Positions 45,792 through 53,714 of a stretch of 54,080 nt of DNA are shown here, one piece after another. Below the pieces are notes generated by a model, which was not told where the DNA came from, did no database searches, and was given only the letters and a program-made list of their open reading frames with translations. The DNA is from Candidatus Woesearchaeota archaeon (GTDB lineage: Archaea > Nanobdellota > Nanobdellia > Woesearchaeales > GW2011-AR4), in contig JACOUX010000035.1 of the NCBI GenBank assembly GCA_016177615.1, positions 1 to 54,080 of the forward strand. The letters are read 5' to 3'. Position numbers and translations under genes: made by a program. Within the stretch, counting starts at the first letter, position 1; every line of letters starts with the position of its first letter.

Positions 45792-46328
45792 ATGCGCATA
45801 ACAATATCCGGAAAAGCAGGCTCAGGCAAAAGCACAGTTGCAAAGATGCTTTCCGAGAAGCTAGGGCTTAAGCACTACTCCATTGGTGACCTGATGAGGG
45901 CAATGGCCTTAGAAAAGGGAATAAGCCTAATGGAACTCAACAAATTGGCTGAGAAAGACAAAACCATAGATTTTGAGCTGGACAAAAAGCTAAAAGAGCT
46001 TGGCAGCGAAAAAGATAATTTTGTAGTTGACGGAAGGCTGGCTGCATTTTTCATCCCGAATGCTGATGTAAAAGTTTTTCTTGAGACAGACGACATAGTG
46101 AGGGCTGAAAGAATACTAAAAGACAAAAGGAAGCAGGAGAAAAGCAGTAGCCTGCTGGAAATGAGCTCAAAAATCAAAAAAAGGGAAGAAAGCGAGAAAA
46201 AAAGGTACAAAAATTATTATAATATAGACTACGCTGACAAGAGACTATATAACTTCACAGTTGACACCACAAAACTCAATCCAAGCGAGGTAGTTAAGAC
46301 GATAGTGAAATTTGTTGAAGAAAGATAA
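45792..46328 (+). CDS. cmk: Cytidylate kinase (archaeal type)
   Basis: It transfers phosphate from ATP to CMP/dCMP for nucleotide synthesis. The 178-residue protein begins with the P-loop ISGKAGSGKSTVAKML, has the LGLKHYSIGDLMRAMA CMP-site region, FVVDGRLAAFF, and a lid-like R-x-x-x-x-x-R cluster (KKREESEKKRYKNYYNIDY). The short archaeal form is complete. TTTTTATACC lies about 25 bp upstream of ATG 45792, giving a short leader. Confidence 0.93.
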   Translation: MRITISGKAGSGKSTVAKMLSEKLGLKHYSIGDLMRAMALEKGISLMELNKLAEKDKTIDFELDKKLKELGSEKDNFVVDGRLAAFFIPNADVKVFLETDDIVRAERILKDKRKQEKSSSLLEMSSKIKKREESEKKRYKNYYNIDYADKRLYNFTVDTTKLNPSEVVKTIVKFVEER

Positions 46329-46375
46329 AATAATCTCAGAAATCTTTATAAATTGCCAGCTTGTTCTAAAACCCA

Positions 46376-46984
46376 ATGCCTGTGATTAAAAAGCATGATT
46401 TTGTGGAAATTGAATACACTGCAAGAGTAAAGGAAGACAACAGCATATTTGACACGACAAATGACCATTCTCCTGTTGTAATCTGCGTCGGGGAGCACAG
46501 CATTCTGCAGCCGGTTGAAGAGCGCATGATCGGGAAGGAAACAGGAAAAGATTACACATTTGAAATCGACTCTATGAGCGCATTTGGCAAGAGAGATGCA
46601 AAGCTTATCCAGCTGATACCTGCAGGCAAGTTCAGGCAGCAGAATATCCAGCCTTTTCCAGGGCTGCAGCTAAACATTGACGGCGTTTTTGGAGTTGTCA
46701 AGACTGTAAGCGGGGGCAGGGTCCTTGTTGACTTCAACCATCCCCTGGCCGGAAAGGATGTTATTTACAATGTAAAAATACACAGGCTGGTCGAAGACCA
46801 GAATGAAAAGCTGGCATCATTGGTCAAAACGCATCTTGGCGTGAAAGACGCGGAAATTGGTATGAAAGACGGAGTTACAGAAATAAAATGCAAAAGCAAT
46901 GTGCCGAAGCAGCTGCAGGATGAGTTTGGCAAGGTCATTGAGCGGGTCATCCCTTCAATTAAAAGCATCAAAATATTTAAATAG
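46376..46984 (+). CDS. FKBP-type peptidyl-prolyl cis-trans isomerase (long archaeal, SlyD-like)
   Basis: A folding helper that isomerises Xaa-Pro bonds. The 202 residues start with VIKKHDFVEIEYTARVKEDN and contain the FKBP core (IFDTTNDHSP, FEIDSMSAFGKRDAKLIQLI), an inserted flap domain (GLQLNIDGVFGVVKTVSGGR) and the return strand VLVDFNHPLAGKDVIYNVKI. A C-terminal alpha/beta extension (about 145-202) is typical of the long archaeal forms. There is no signal peptide, so it is cytoplasmic. A TATA-like TTTATAAATTGCC is about 25 bp upstream. Confidence 0.92.
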   Translation: MPVIKKHDFVEIEYTARVKEDNSIFDTTNDHSPVVICVGEHSILQPVEERMIGKETGKDYTFEIDSMSAFGKRDAKLIQLIPAGKFRQQNIQPFPGLQLNIDGVFGVVKTVSGGRVLVDFNHPLAGKDVIYNVKIHRLVEDQNEKLASLVKTHLGVKDAEIGMKDGVTEIKCKSNVPKQLQDEFGKVIERVIPSIKSIKIFK

Positions 46985-47036
46985 TAGTGTTAACCATTTT
47001 ATAATAACAAAAATTTACTAAGCAAAAGGTGAGCTT

Positions 47037-48188
47037 GTGGAAAGTTTTATCAGGCAGGCAACAGAAGAAATGACCAATGACAACCCGAAGCTCCTTTCCC
47101 AGGAAAGGAAGCAGCAGGCACAGCAAAGCCCTGAAGCCCATGATGTAGATGCAGAGCTGGAGCAGCTTCTTGCAAGGCAGAGGGCAACAATAAAAGTGGT
47201 TGGATGCGGCGGCGGAGGCAACAACACAATCAACAGAATGACTGAGGTAGGGATTGTTGGAGTGGACACCATTGCCATTAATACTGACGCGCAAGACCTG
47301 CTTTATACGACTGCCAACAAAAAAATTTTGATAGGAAGGGAGCTTACCAAAGGGCATGGGGCAGGCTCTGAGCCAAGGCTTGGAGAAGAAGCAGCCCGCG
47401 AGAATGAGGCAGACATAAAGAAGGCAATGCAAAACTGCGATATGGTGTTTGTGACATGCGGCTTGGGTGGAGGCACCGGAACAGGCTCAGCGCCTGTGGT
47501 GGCTGAAATAGCGAAAAAGCTTGGAGCTTTGACTGTTGGAGTCGTGACCATGCCATTCTCGATGGAGGGGCACAGAAGATATGAAAACGCTGTTGTGGGC
47601 CTTGAAAAGCTTGAGCAGGTCGCCGACACATTGATTGTGATCCCGAATGACAAGCTACTGGAATTGGCCCCGGAGCTTCCGCTGCATACAGCCTTCAAGG
47701 TTGCTGACGAGATCCTGACAAATGCTGTCAAGGGCATCGCGGAGCTGGTGACAAAAGCTGGGTTGGTTAATCTTGATTTTGCTGATATACGGGCCGTAAT
47801 GAAAGGAGGAGGCGTTGCGCTGATTGGAGTTGGCGAGTCAGACACAGAAAACAGAGCCGTTGAAGCTGTTGAAAAAGCCATCAACAACCCCTTGCTCGAT
47901 GTTGACATTTCAGGCGCAAATGGAGCCTTGATTAATGTAATTGGAGGAGAGGACATGACTCTTGACGAGGCAAGAAAGGTTGTTGAAACAATAACTGAAA
48001 AGCTGGATGAAGACGCAAGGGTAATCTGGGGCGCCCAAATCTACAAGGACATGGAAAAAACAATAAGGACAATGCTGATTGTTACTGGAGTCAAGTCTTC
48101 CCAGATATTCGGCGCGGACAAGAAAAAGGCGTCTGACAAGAAAAAGAAGGAAATAGAGCAGCATTTGGGTATTGAATTCTTGGATTGA
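47037..48188 (+). CDS. ftsZ: Cell division protein FtsZ
   Basis: Tubulin-like GTPase that forms the division ring. The start is GTG 47037 with GGTGAG just upstream. After a 55-residue variable N-terminus comes [15 protein letters not shown], the T-loop signature [10 protein letters not shown] near residue 143, [13 protein letters not shown] (synergy region) and [20 protein letters not shown] (T7 loop with catalytic Asp). [14 protein letters not shown] near the end leads to a short tail ([11 protein letters not shown]). The 383-residue length is normal for archaeal FtsZ. It is 52 bp after the FKBP gene and converges with xerA. Confidence 0.97.
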   Translation: MESFIRQATEEMTNDNPKLLSQERKQQAQQSPEAHDVDAELEQLLARQRATIKVVGCGGGGNNTINRMTEVGIVGVDTIAINTDAQDLLYTTANKKILIGRELTKGHGAGSEPRLGEEAARENEADIKKAMQNCDMVFVTCGLGGGTGTGSAPVVAEIAKKLGALTVGVVTMPFSMEGHRRYENAVVGLEKLEQVADTLIVIPNDKLLELAPELPLHTAFKVADEILTNAVKGIAELVTKAGLVNLDFADIRAVMKGGGVALIGVGESDTENRAVEAVEKAINNPLLDVDISGANGALINVIGGEDMTLDEARKVVETITEKLDEDARVIWGAQIYKDMEKTIRTMLIVTGVKSSQIFGADKKKASDKKKKEIEQHLGIEFLD

Positions 48189-48210
48189 ATAGGCAATAAT
48201 AAGAATATTT

Positions 48211-49041
48211 TTACAGCATAGGCAGGCTGTCAATCGGGCTTTTTGTGCCAATCATCTTGGGAGAGGCAATATGGAGATAGACCATTGTTGTCTCTGCGCT
48301 GCTGTGCCCGAGCAGTGACTGGACTTCTGCAACGCTGCTTCCGTTCTCTATGAGGTGCGTTGAAAAGCTGTGCCGCAAAGTGTGCGGATGGGCATGCTTG
48401 GATATTTCGGCGCTCTTCACTGCGTTTTTTATAATAGACCTTACGGACGCTGTTGTGAGGTGCCCGTTGAATCCCCTGAAGATATATGAATCAGAGGACG
48501 CGCATTCTTTTGAAATGTAATTTTTCAATTCTTCCCTGGTATTATCAGCTATGATAAACATCCTGTCTTTATTTCCCTTGCCGTGCCTCACCCACCCATA
48601 ACCATTTTCTATTTCCAGATGTTCCGGCTTGAGATGGACAAGCTCGCTTACCCTCAGCCCGGCAGAATAGAGCAGCTTTGCCATAAGCTTGTGCTTAGGA
48701 TTGCTTATTGAATTTATTAGTTTTACGATTTCTTCTTTAGTCAAAACTATTGGCAGAGCTTTGGGAGTTTTAGAGTACCTTATATTTATCATTAAGCGCT
48801 TATGCAATACACTGCCATAAAAAAACTTCAATGCGCTTAAGTTTACATTTATTGTGCTGCCGCATGCGCCTTTCTCAATCATTAAGTCAAGATAGGATTT
48901 TATATCTGCTTTCTTGATTTCATTCGGCTCCTTTTTGCACCAACTGAAAAATTTTCTGACACACTGCCTGTAAGTCTTTATGGTTTTGTGGCTTAATCCT
49001 CTTCTAAGACCTTCTTTTCTAAGCAATTCCGATACGTCCAT
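48211..49041 (-). CDS. xerA: Tyrosine recombinase XerA
   Basis: A site-specific recombinase, probably resolving chromosome dimers at dif. I use ATG 49041 (MDVSELLRKEGL); the track starts three codons upstream at a GTG. The N-terminal SAM-like domain (HKTIKTYRQCVRKFFSWCKK) is followed by the catalytic domain with Arg in SAGLRVSEL (about R130), Lys in RHGKGNKDR (about K154), H-x-x-R in HTLRHSFSTHL (about 220-223), His in LLGH (246) and Tyr in TTMVYLHI (255). All catalytic residues are present. The chromosomal position next to ftsZ favours a housekeeping role over a mobile-element integrase. Its promoter carries the CACTGG block shared with 43234-43272. Confidence 0.92.
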   Translation of the reverse strand: MDVSELLRKEGLRRGLSHKTIKTYRQCVRKFFSWCKKEPNEIKKADIKSYLDLMIEKGACGSTINVNLSALKFFYGSVLHKRLMINIRYSKTPKALPIVLTKEEIVKLINSISNPKHKLMAKLLYSAGLRVSELVHLKPEHLEIENGYGWVRHGKGNKDRMFIIADNTREELKNYISKECASSDSYIFRGFNGHLTTASVRSIIKNAVKSAEISKHAHPHTLRHSFSTHLIENGSSVAEVQSLLGHSSAETTMVYLHIASPKMIGTKSPIDSLPML

Positions 49042-49073
49042 TTTGATCACATTAAATCATAATGCGCATTAGG

Positions 49074-49112
49074 TTTAAATATTTCACGCAGGCATGTCCA
49101 GTGCCCAGTGCT
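49074..49112 (-). promoter_or_regulatory. xerA promoter with CACTGG repeat, copy 2
   Basis: On the minus strand AGCACTGGGCACTGGACATG is followed after six bases by GTGAAATATTTAAA, a TATA box about 33 bp upstream of the xerA ATG. The 39-bp block matches 43234-43272 in sequence and spacing. Confidence 0.55.
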
Positions 49113-49375
49113 TAATTGCAATATGGAAAAGAATTAATTTTTAATCTTTCATACAGCTTCGCATTCGCCATTGATGCCAAATTTTGCCATTTCATCTCCT
49201 ACATCTTATTCTTTAATGTCCATTCTTTATCTTTCTGCCAATTTCTCAATTTCTCAGTTTCATAACCTCAAATGCCTTGGCGACAGTCAGGAAATTAATT
49301 GATTTGTCCATCACAATAGAAAACTTCATTGATTTCCTTCCCTTAGGGAGAATAAAAACATTTGAGGTGATTTAA
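49113..49375. other. Intergenic region between xerA and a small gene
   Basis: With the xerA promoter this makes a gene-free stretch of about 330 bp. Minus-strand short ORFs such as MKFSIVMDKSINFLTVAKAF (ATG 49329, 27 codons) and a 13-codon MAKFGINGECEAV after GGAGATGA look like gene remnants more than genes. I see no RNA gene. Confidence 0.3.
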
Positions 49376-49564
49376 ATGAAACTAGATAAAATATGGCTGG
49401 AAAGAAAAGAATTGCTAGACAAGCTCCAGAATGATGTAAGAGACCTTATGAAATGGCGCATTCCATGGCATCAAAAATGCGGCCACTGGGAAGCAATTTA
49501 TTCCCGCTTCCTTAATAAGATAATACAGCAGGATATTGAGCTTCAAAAAAGGCTCAAGCCCTGA
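49376..49564 (+). CDS. Small basic protein (62 residues), unknown
   Basis: The ORF MKLDKIWLERKELLDKLQND continues with LMKWRIPWHQKCGHWEAIYS. A strong Shine-Dalgarno-like GAGGTGA lies five bases before the ATG. Helical, with a W-rich centre and one C-x-x-W pair. No family recognised. The ribosome site and balanced composition support a real gene. Confidence 0.5.
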   Translation: MKLDKIWLERKELLDKLQNDVRDLMKWRIPWHQKCGHWEAIYSRFLNKIIQQDIELQKRLKP

Positions 49565-49677
49565 CTTTTTCTTATTTTCTTATTTTTCAGTCATAACGGA
49601 TTTTTGCCCTATGGGCATTGAAATTCAGCAGAATTAAGCCTTTATAACCATAAATCTGAGGACTTTAGGTTATAGGC
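49565..49677. other. Non-coding, with one hairpin
   Basis: AGCCTTTATAACC and GGTTATAGGCT (about 49637-49679) form an imperfect inverted repeat. This may end transcription of the 62-residue gene and marks the start of the hairpin-rich zone. Confidence 0.3.
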
Positions 49678-49927
49678 TGTTATACTCAATTTTTTTCTTT
49701 AGTTTGAAATGCAAATATTTCAGTCGTCGCAAAAAATAACAACAAGGGCAGGCAAACACGGGTTTTCTTTGTGAAAACCCTATTCGCAAAGGAAATTCCC
49801 CACATTTCGCATGGGAAATTTCCTCTGCACTCAGTTTGCCGCCAATGTTATTTTTCGCTCCTACGCTGATTGCACTTCGTGCTTGCTGCATTTGCCAAAA
49901 GAACTAAAGAAAAATCGACAAAGGAGC
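49678..49927. repeat. Multi-hairpin structured element, copy A
   Basis: Nested inverted repeats fill about 250 bp. Outer arms near 49680-49705 and 49890-49915 share CTTTAGTT with AACTAAAG. The core has GGGTTTTC/GAAAACCC (49760-49780), GGAAATTCCCCA/TGGGAAATTTCC (49791-49823, loop CATTTCGCA), and GGCAAAC/GTTTGCC closing both. GCAC-TTC-GTGC follows. Copy B at 50007-50126 keeps the loops but changes stem bases on both sides. No ORF fits; a structured RNA or a DNA recombination or mobile element is likely. Confidence 0.6.
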
Positions 49928-50008
49928 ATAACAACTGTTATATTGAATTATTACTCGGCATTTTTTCCTTTATTTCTTTGTGGATAAGTTTCACTTAAAC
50001 CATCTTGC
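49928..50008. repeat. 81-bp direct repeat, copy 1
   Basis: ATAACAACTGTTATATTGAA to ...AAACCATCTTGC, identical base for base to 54000-54080 at the window end. It links structured copies A and B. ATAACAACTGTTAT is an almost perfect palindrome at its left border. Confidence 0.85.
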
Positions 50009-50126
50009 AGCAGCAATAACGGCAGGCAAACACGGATTTCTTGGTGAAATCCTGCTCACAAAGGATTTTCCCCACACTTCGCATGGGAAAAATCCTCTGC
50101 ATTCGATTTGCCGCCATTGCTGCTGC
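50007..50126. repeat. Multi-hairpin structured element, copy B core
   Basis: GCAGCAGCAAT (50007-50017) pairs with ATTGCTGCTGC (50116-50126). Inside are GGATTTC/GAAATCC (50034-50052) and GGATTTTCCCCA/TGGGAAAAATCC (50063-50095, loop CACTTCGCA). Conserved with copy A are GGCAGGCAAACACGG, CCCCACA-[TC]-TTCGCATGGGAAA and TTTGCCGCCA. Stem changes are compensated. Confidence 0.6.
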
Positions 50127-50266
50127 TATGGAAAAAATGCCTGCGTCATAACTTTTCGGATTTTTTGGAAATCCTCAACCCTGCATCCTGATTTTTCCAG
50201 CTCTCGCTCACTATCGCTCGCAGAGGGAAAAATCGGGTAGGGCAATATAACACCGATTAAGTTCAA
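50127..50266. other. Further hairpins left of the restriction cassette
   Basis: CCCTGCATCCTGATTTTTCC (50179-50198) pairs imperfectly with GGAAAAATCGGGTAGGG (about 50226-50242). The ATATAACACCGATTAAGTTC stretch at its end resembles the left border of the 81-bp repeat. No gene seen. Confidence 0.4.
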
Positions 50267-50342
50267 TAATTTTTAGTGGCTAAACGTAGATAGGGGGACA
50301 TTTCTACGAAAGAAACTGAGGGGTGGGGCGAACGAAACAAAG

Positions 50343-51506
50343 ATGATGTTTAATATGAAAATTTATAAAGAAATCATACTTAGTAACATTATGAATAGGG
50401 TAATAAAAATACTGATTCCAACGATTGTCTCCTTAATTATAGCTACTTTTCTTTATGTTCTTAACTTATCTAACTGGAATAATTATGTGTTTATTCTTTC
50501 GTCAATAATACAAATATTAACCTTTGTATATTGGTTGATAGGAGACTCAAATCAAAAACAGATTATTGAAGCTGTATTAGGGACCAAAAACGACCTAAAA
50601 GAAACAAAGCAGATTGCACAAGAGGTTAGGGATTTCCAAAATCAAAAAGAGAGCCTTCTTGAGAAGAGACAAAAAATATTGGTTAACCTGTTCAAAAATG
50701 GAGCTATACAAACTATCGAGATTAACAAAATAATAAAATCAGTAAGAAATAAGGGTATGTTTGTGGTTTCAAGTTTTGGTGGGCATAATATGAAACTTAA
50801 AGGAGTCTTAAAAGCAATGAATAGTTCAGAACCAATATCGATTGTTCCAAACGTTCTGTATAATCTAGGTTTTAAGAAGGTATACTTTAATGAATTTATG
50901 TTTATTCTACTCAAAGAAGATCTACCCCCAAAACTAAGAAGTGCTGAGAAATTAAAAAAAATAATCTATGATGAATTAATTAATAAATGGACTTATCTAC
51001 AAAAAATAATAGTAGATAATAACTTCAAAAAATATGATAAGTGGAAAGATGGCAGCAAATTTTTTTGTAATCTTTGTTTGATTGATATAGAAGAAGGAGA
51101 AATGGGTATTCTCTATAAAAGACTTAAAGAAGCGCCAGAATTAAGAGATTCATTTTCGGAGGAATTCAAAAGTTTACTTTTGAGTCATTCAGACAAAATC
51201 CATATTGGTCAATTAATCAAAGATAAAATAAAAGCTAATCAAGTCTTGGATAAAATTACTATTGGTCTATTACTTAATAATCTACCAGAAGGGATAAAGG
51301 ACACTCTGCTTTTAAAAGAAAAAGAGATAATGACTCAACTTAAAATCAATAGATTTATTGATATTTCGAATATAACTGACCCAAATCTTAAAGATGTAAT
51401 AAAACAATATATTCCTGCAAATCAAGTTGAAGAAATATCCAAAAAAATCATGTCAGAAATAAAAGATTATGTGCAGATAGTGAGAGATTTAGAATTATTT
51501 CAATAA
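50343..51506 (+). CDS. Membrane-anchored protein of unknown function in the restriction cassette
   Basis: 387 residues. Two membrane helices occupy about 20-65 (ILIPTIVSLIIATFLYVLNL and YVFILSSIIQILTFVYWLIG). A coiled-coil linker (KNDLKETKQIAQEVRDFQNQ) and a long cytoplasmic part follow, including a winged-helix-like segment (LFKNGAIQTIEINKIIKSVR) and KGMFVVSSFGGHNMKLKG. The first codon is ATG 50343; MKIYKE at 50355 is an alternative. A hairpin (CTTCT-TTTC-AGAAG, 51526-51539) lies just after the gene. It points inward from the left inverted block, mirroring the nuclease gene on the right. I do not recognise the family. Location suggests a defence or element-maintenance role, which is inference only. 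Confidence 0.6.
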   Translation: MMFNMKIYKEIILSNIMNRVIKILIPTIVSLIIATFLYVLNLSNWNNYVFILSSIIQILTFVYWLIGDSNQKQIIEAVLGTKNDLKETKQIAQEVRDFQNQKESLLEKRQKILVNLFKNGAIQTIEINKIIKSVRNKGMFVVSSFGGHNMKLKGVLKAMNSSEPISIVPNVLYNLGFKKVYFNEFMFILLKEDLPPKLRSAEKLKKIIYDELINKWTYLQKIIVDNNFKKYDKWKDGSKFFCNLCLIDIEEGEMGILYKRLKEAPELRDSFSEEFKSLLLSHSDKIHIGQLIKDKIKANQVLDKITIGLLLNNLPEGIKDTLLLKEKEIMTQLKINRFIDISNITDPNLKDVIKQYIPANQVEEISKKIMSEIKDYVQIVRDLELFQ

Positions 51507-51539
51507 AGTGGTATACTGATAATATCTTCTTTTCAGAAG
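51505..51539. promoter_or_regulatory. AGTGGTATA motif and hairpin after the membrane-protein gene
   Basis: AAAGTGGTATACTGATAATATC overlaps the stop codon, and CTTCT-TTTC-AGAAG forms a 5-bp hairpin. The AGTGGTATA core also occurs at the regulator and nuclease promoters. Confidence 0.3.
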
Positions 51540-51568
51540 TAAAAAAATGAAACGAGTTGGGAGAGTTC

Positions 51569-52162
51569 TTAACTATGAATATATGCGCTTAATATTTCAG
51601 AAGGGTTACCTATTCTTTTTTCATTTTTTAAATGAGAAATATCAATAACTGCCCCATGTTTAATAAATTCATCATAAAACTTATTATATTCCTTACCCCA
51701 GTATATCATCGCACATGACATTGGAGCACCTTTACCAGTGCTATTGCCATTTTCCAAAAACTTTAAACGAGTATCAAATAAAAAGCAAATGGCTTTTGCC
51801 CTGCCATAAACACTTTTTTTCCAATGACCTGTATTTGTTGCAACTGGTACTAACGCAATAACTTCTGAACCATAATTTTCATGCGCTTTTGCACATTTTT
51901 CTAACCAATGTTTAATAGACGTTTCACTGTCTTTATTCCTACCATAGGGTGGATTAACATAGATGCTAGGGAATTTCCATGATTCAATCAATCCATTTTT
52001 TTTGGGCAGGCTGTACTCTACTTCAGCATTAACAATGGAAAACTCATTAGAACATGGATCTAAATGTATCTTTCCACTAAAAACTTTCTTAACTGCATCT
52101 ACATACTTTTTAGGGGTACACCAATCCTTACTTTTTGAATTGATATTTCTTCCAGCTGTCAT
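51569..52162 (-). CDS. Dam-type DNA N6-adenine methyltransferase
   Basis: The 197-residue protein matches the phage-type Dam methyltransferase family: WCTPKKYVDAV near the N-terminus, HLDPCSNEFSIV (AdoMet-binding region) and VNPPYGRNKDSE (the NPPY catalytic motif of N6-adenine methylation). ALVPVATNTGHWKK and a C-terminal MSCAMIYWG strand follow. It would methylate adenine in a short recognition sequence and protect DNA from the nuclease encoded nearby. It is divergent from the winged-helix gene, with a 106-bp shared promoter region that carries the AAGTATATAT palindrome. Phage-like length; complete. Confidence 0.85.
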   Translation of the reverse strand: MTAGRNINSKSKDWCTPKKYVDAVKKVFSGKIHLDPCSNEFSIVNAEVEYSLPKKNGLIESWKFPSIYVNPPYGRNKDSETSIKHWLEKCAKAHENYGSEVIALVPVATNTGHWKKSVYGRAKAICFLFDTRLKFLENGNSTGKGAPMSCAMIYWGKEYNKFYDEFIKHGAVIDISHLKNEKRIGNPSEILSAYIHS

Positions 52163-52233
52163 TTTATCTCCATTATTGAGTATATGATTAAGTATTTAAA
52201 TTCTTTTTGATTGTTGGTAACTAATTGGTAAAT

Positions 52234-52261
52234 AAGTATATATTTAGTGGTATATATACTT
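52234..52261. promoter_or_regulatory. Palindromic operator candidate between methyltransferase and regulator
   Basis: AAGTATATAT (52234-52243) and ATATATACTT (52252-52261) form a perfect 10-bp inverted repeat around TTAGTGGT, ending seven bases before the regulator ATG. It overlaps the likely promoter, so binding would repress the regulator and perhaps the divergent methyltransferase. Confidence 0.5.
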
Positions 52262-52268
52262 TTCGATT

Positions 52269-52523
52269 ATGAATAGCAACATGGCACTAATAGGTTACAT
52301 CAAAGCGAGTAATTATAGAATTGAACTACTTAAAAAGTTAATTGAAAAACCATTTACCCCTACCGAACTTGCGAATTCAACTAAAATAAATAAAGGTCAT
52401 GTTAGTAGGACACTAAAGGAACTCTGCGAGAAAAAACTTGTGGAGTGTGGCAACGAAGAAGCAAAAAAAGGGAGAATGTATTTGATTACTGAATTAGGTA
52501 AGAAAATAATAAAGGAATTATAA
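52269..52523 (+). CDS. Winged-helix transcriptional regulator of the restriction cassette
   Basis: 84 residues forming one winged helix: IGYIKASNYRIELLKKLIEK (helix 1), TPTELANSTKINKGHVSRTL (helices 2 and 3) and KLVECGNEEAKKGRMYLITE (wing). This is the archaeal MarR/ArsR-like type. It sits between the methyltransferase and the nuclease and overlaps the end of the nuclease gene by 6 bp on the opposite strand. Controller proteins that delay nuclease expression are common in type II restriction systems, usually of XRE type; a winged-helix version is inferred here. Likely target: the palindrome at its own promoter and AGTGGTATA sites before the nuclease. Confidence 0.78.
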   Translation: MNSNMALIGYIKASNYRIELLKKLIEKPFTPTELANSTKINKGHVSRTLKELCEKKLVECGNEEAKKGRMYLITELGKKIIKEL

Positions 52524-53669
52524 ATTTGAGATAACCAGTGAATTGTTGATTTTACTTATTTTTTTAAAGTTTAGGTCTTCAATGTCATAGAATATTGCAT
52601 TTTTGTTTTCGGATATTATTTCTTGAATAAGTGTTTTAACATCTTTGTTTGTCTTTAGTGCATCTTTACTGATGAACTTTAAGAAGTCATCACCAAATTT
52701 TTTGTGAAATTTCTTAAATGCTTCAATGATTATATAATCTGGAACAACCAAATTATGGTCAATTGTTTTTGTAACAACCTTTCTTGATTTATCTTCCCAA
52801 TGTGAAACTTCTCCAATTACAAGTATCGGTGTAAAATTGTCCGTTTCTTTCTTTTCTTCTTTACCCCATTTACCAATACGTTTTTTTCTGACATCTAAAG
52901 CAACTAATGCTGATTGTTTAGCTTTTTCTATTGTCTGTGGTCCAGTTAAACAAGTTTCTATTTTGAAAAAAGTTTTGTTTTGTATTTTGGTAAGGGTAAA
53001 AACATGGCATAACCTTACTTTTTCTGAAAGATCTATCAACTTGTTTTCTGGTTTAATAATCCTTACTGTTCCATTTTCAACCAGCGTGATTAAAAACCTC
53101 TTATTGACAGAAATCTCAAATTTTTCATCAATCAGATTATTTTTCTGTTTAGAAGATTCTTCTTCATTGGCATTTTTTGAAGTAATGTGAATTTCTGCAT
53201 TATTGCCAGAAATTTTTTTACACACGATGTTAATTTTTATCTCTCTGTCTAACCATCTTGGATTTATGTTATGTTGGTAGGCTTCATTTACGCCCAATTG
53301 TAAATCTTGATATCTCGTCTCGGCATGAACAGTTACCTCAACACCAACTTTTTTACATTCAATGAAACCTATGAGATTATTTTGGTCAATATCATCATTC
53401 TTATCAACAGTAAAATTTCCATTTTTATCTAACTTAAAAAAACTGAATTCAACTTTATGTTTTGCTCCAGTAAATCCTTCTAATGATAATTCGGTTTGCA
53501 TGGAGTTTAATAAATCTTGGGAAGAATGACAATAGCCCATTATTACTATTTCTAACATATCTCCTATTTTTCTTCCAATCTGATGTCCTTTTTTTCCAAA
53601 TTGTTCTATGTAAACATATACATCAGATAAATACTCAAAATCTCTTGAATCGTTAAATTTCATTGACAT
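52518..53669 (-). CDS. Probable type II restriction endonuclease (PD-(D/E)XK-like)
   Basis: 383 residues. The N-terminal half has GRKIGDMLEIVIMGYCHSSQ (a helix with the conserved Glu), SLEGFTGAKHKVEFSFFKLD and then NLIGFIECKKVGVEVTV. The I-E-C-K strand is the E-x-K part of a PD-(D/E)XK active site. The C-terminal half is mixed alpha/beta and could recognise DNA (ALVALDVRKKRIGKWGKEEK). There is no membrane segment. Linked to the Dam-type methyltransferase, it most simply completes a restriction-modification pair, cutting unmethylated foreign DNA. Its promoter region carries TAAGTGGTATAAATC and TAAGTGGATACTACG, related to the regulator operator. The recognition site is unknown. Confidence 0.7.
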   Translation of the reverse strand: MSMKFNDSRDFEYLSDVYVYIEQFGKKGHQIGRKIGDMLEIVIMGYCHSSQDLLNSMQTELSLEGFTGAKHKVEFSFFKLDKNGNFTVDKNDDIDQNNLIGFIECKKVGVEVTVHAETRYQDLQLGVNEAYQHNINPRWLDREIKINIVCKKISGNNAEIHITSKNANEEESSKQKNNLIDEKFEISVNKRFLITLVENGTVRIIKPENKLIDLSEKVRLCHVFTLTKIQNKTFFKIETCLTGPQTIEKAKQSALVALDVRKKRIGKWGKEEKKETDNFTPILVIGEVSHWEDKSRKVVTKTIDHNLVVPDYIIIEAFKKFHKKFGDDFLKFISKDALKTNKDVKTLIQEIISENKNAIFYDIEDLNFKKISKINNSLVISNL

Positions 53670-53680
53670 ACTTCAAGCGT

Positions 53681-53714
53681 AGTATCCACTTATTAAATAG
53701 ATTTATACCACTTA
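53681..53714 (-). promoter_or_regulatory. Promoter region of the nuclease gene with two AGTGG motifs
   Basis: On the minus strand TAAGTGGTATA (53714-53704) and TAAGTGGATACT (53692-53681) lie 12-45 bp before the ATG. They resemble TTAGTGGTATATATAC at the regulator promoter. Shared control by the winged-helix protein is inferred. Confidence 0.35.

Noticed and set aside
44866-45843. Longer start of the HTH regulator at 45843.
   Set aside because: It would overlap the divergent cmk start; family alignment begins at MKQTLLDKINIL (45729).
49980-50240. 86-residue ORF across the structured repeat.
   Set aside because: It lies wholly in inverted-repeat sequence and its translation follows the hairpins, not a protein.
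49678-50260. CRISPR array.
   Set aside because: Repeats are only two long hairpin units with no short regularly spaced repeats and no cas genes nearby.
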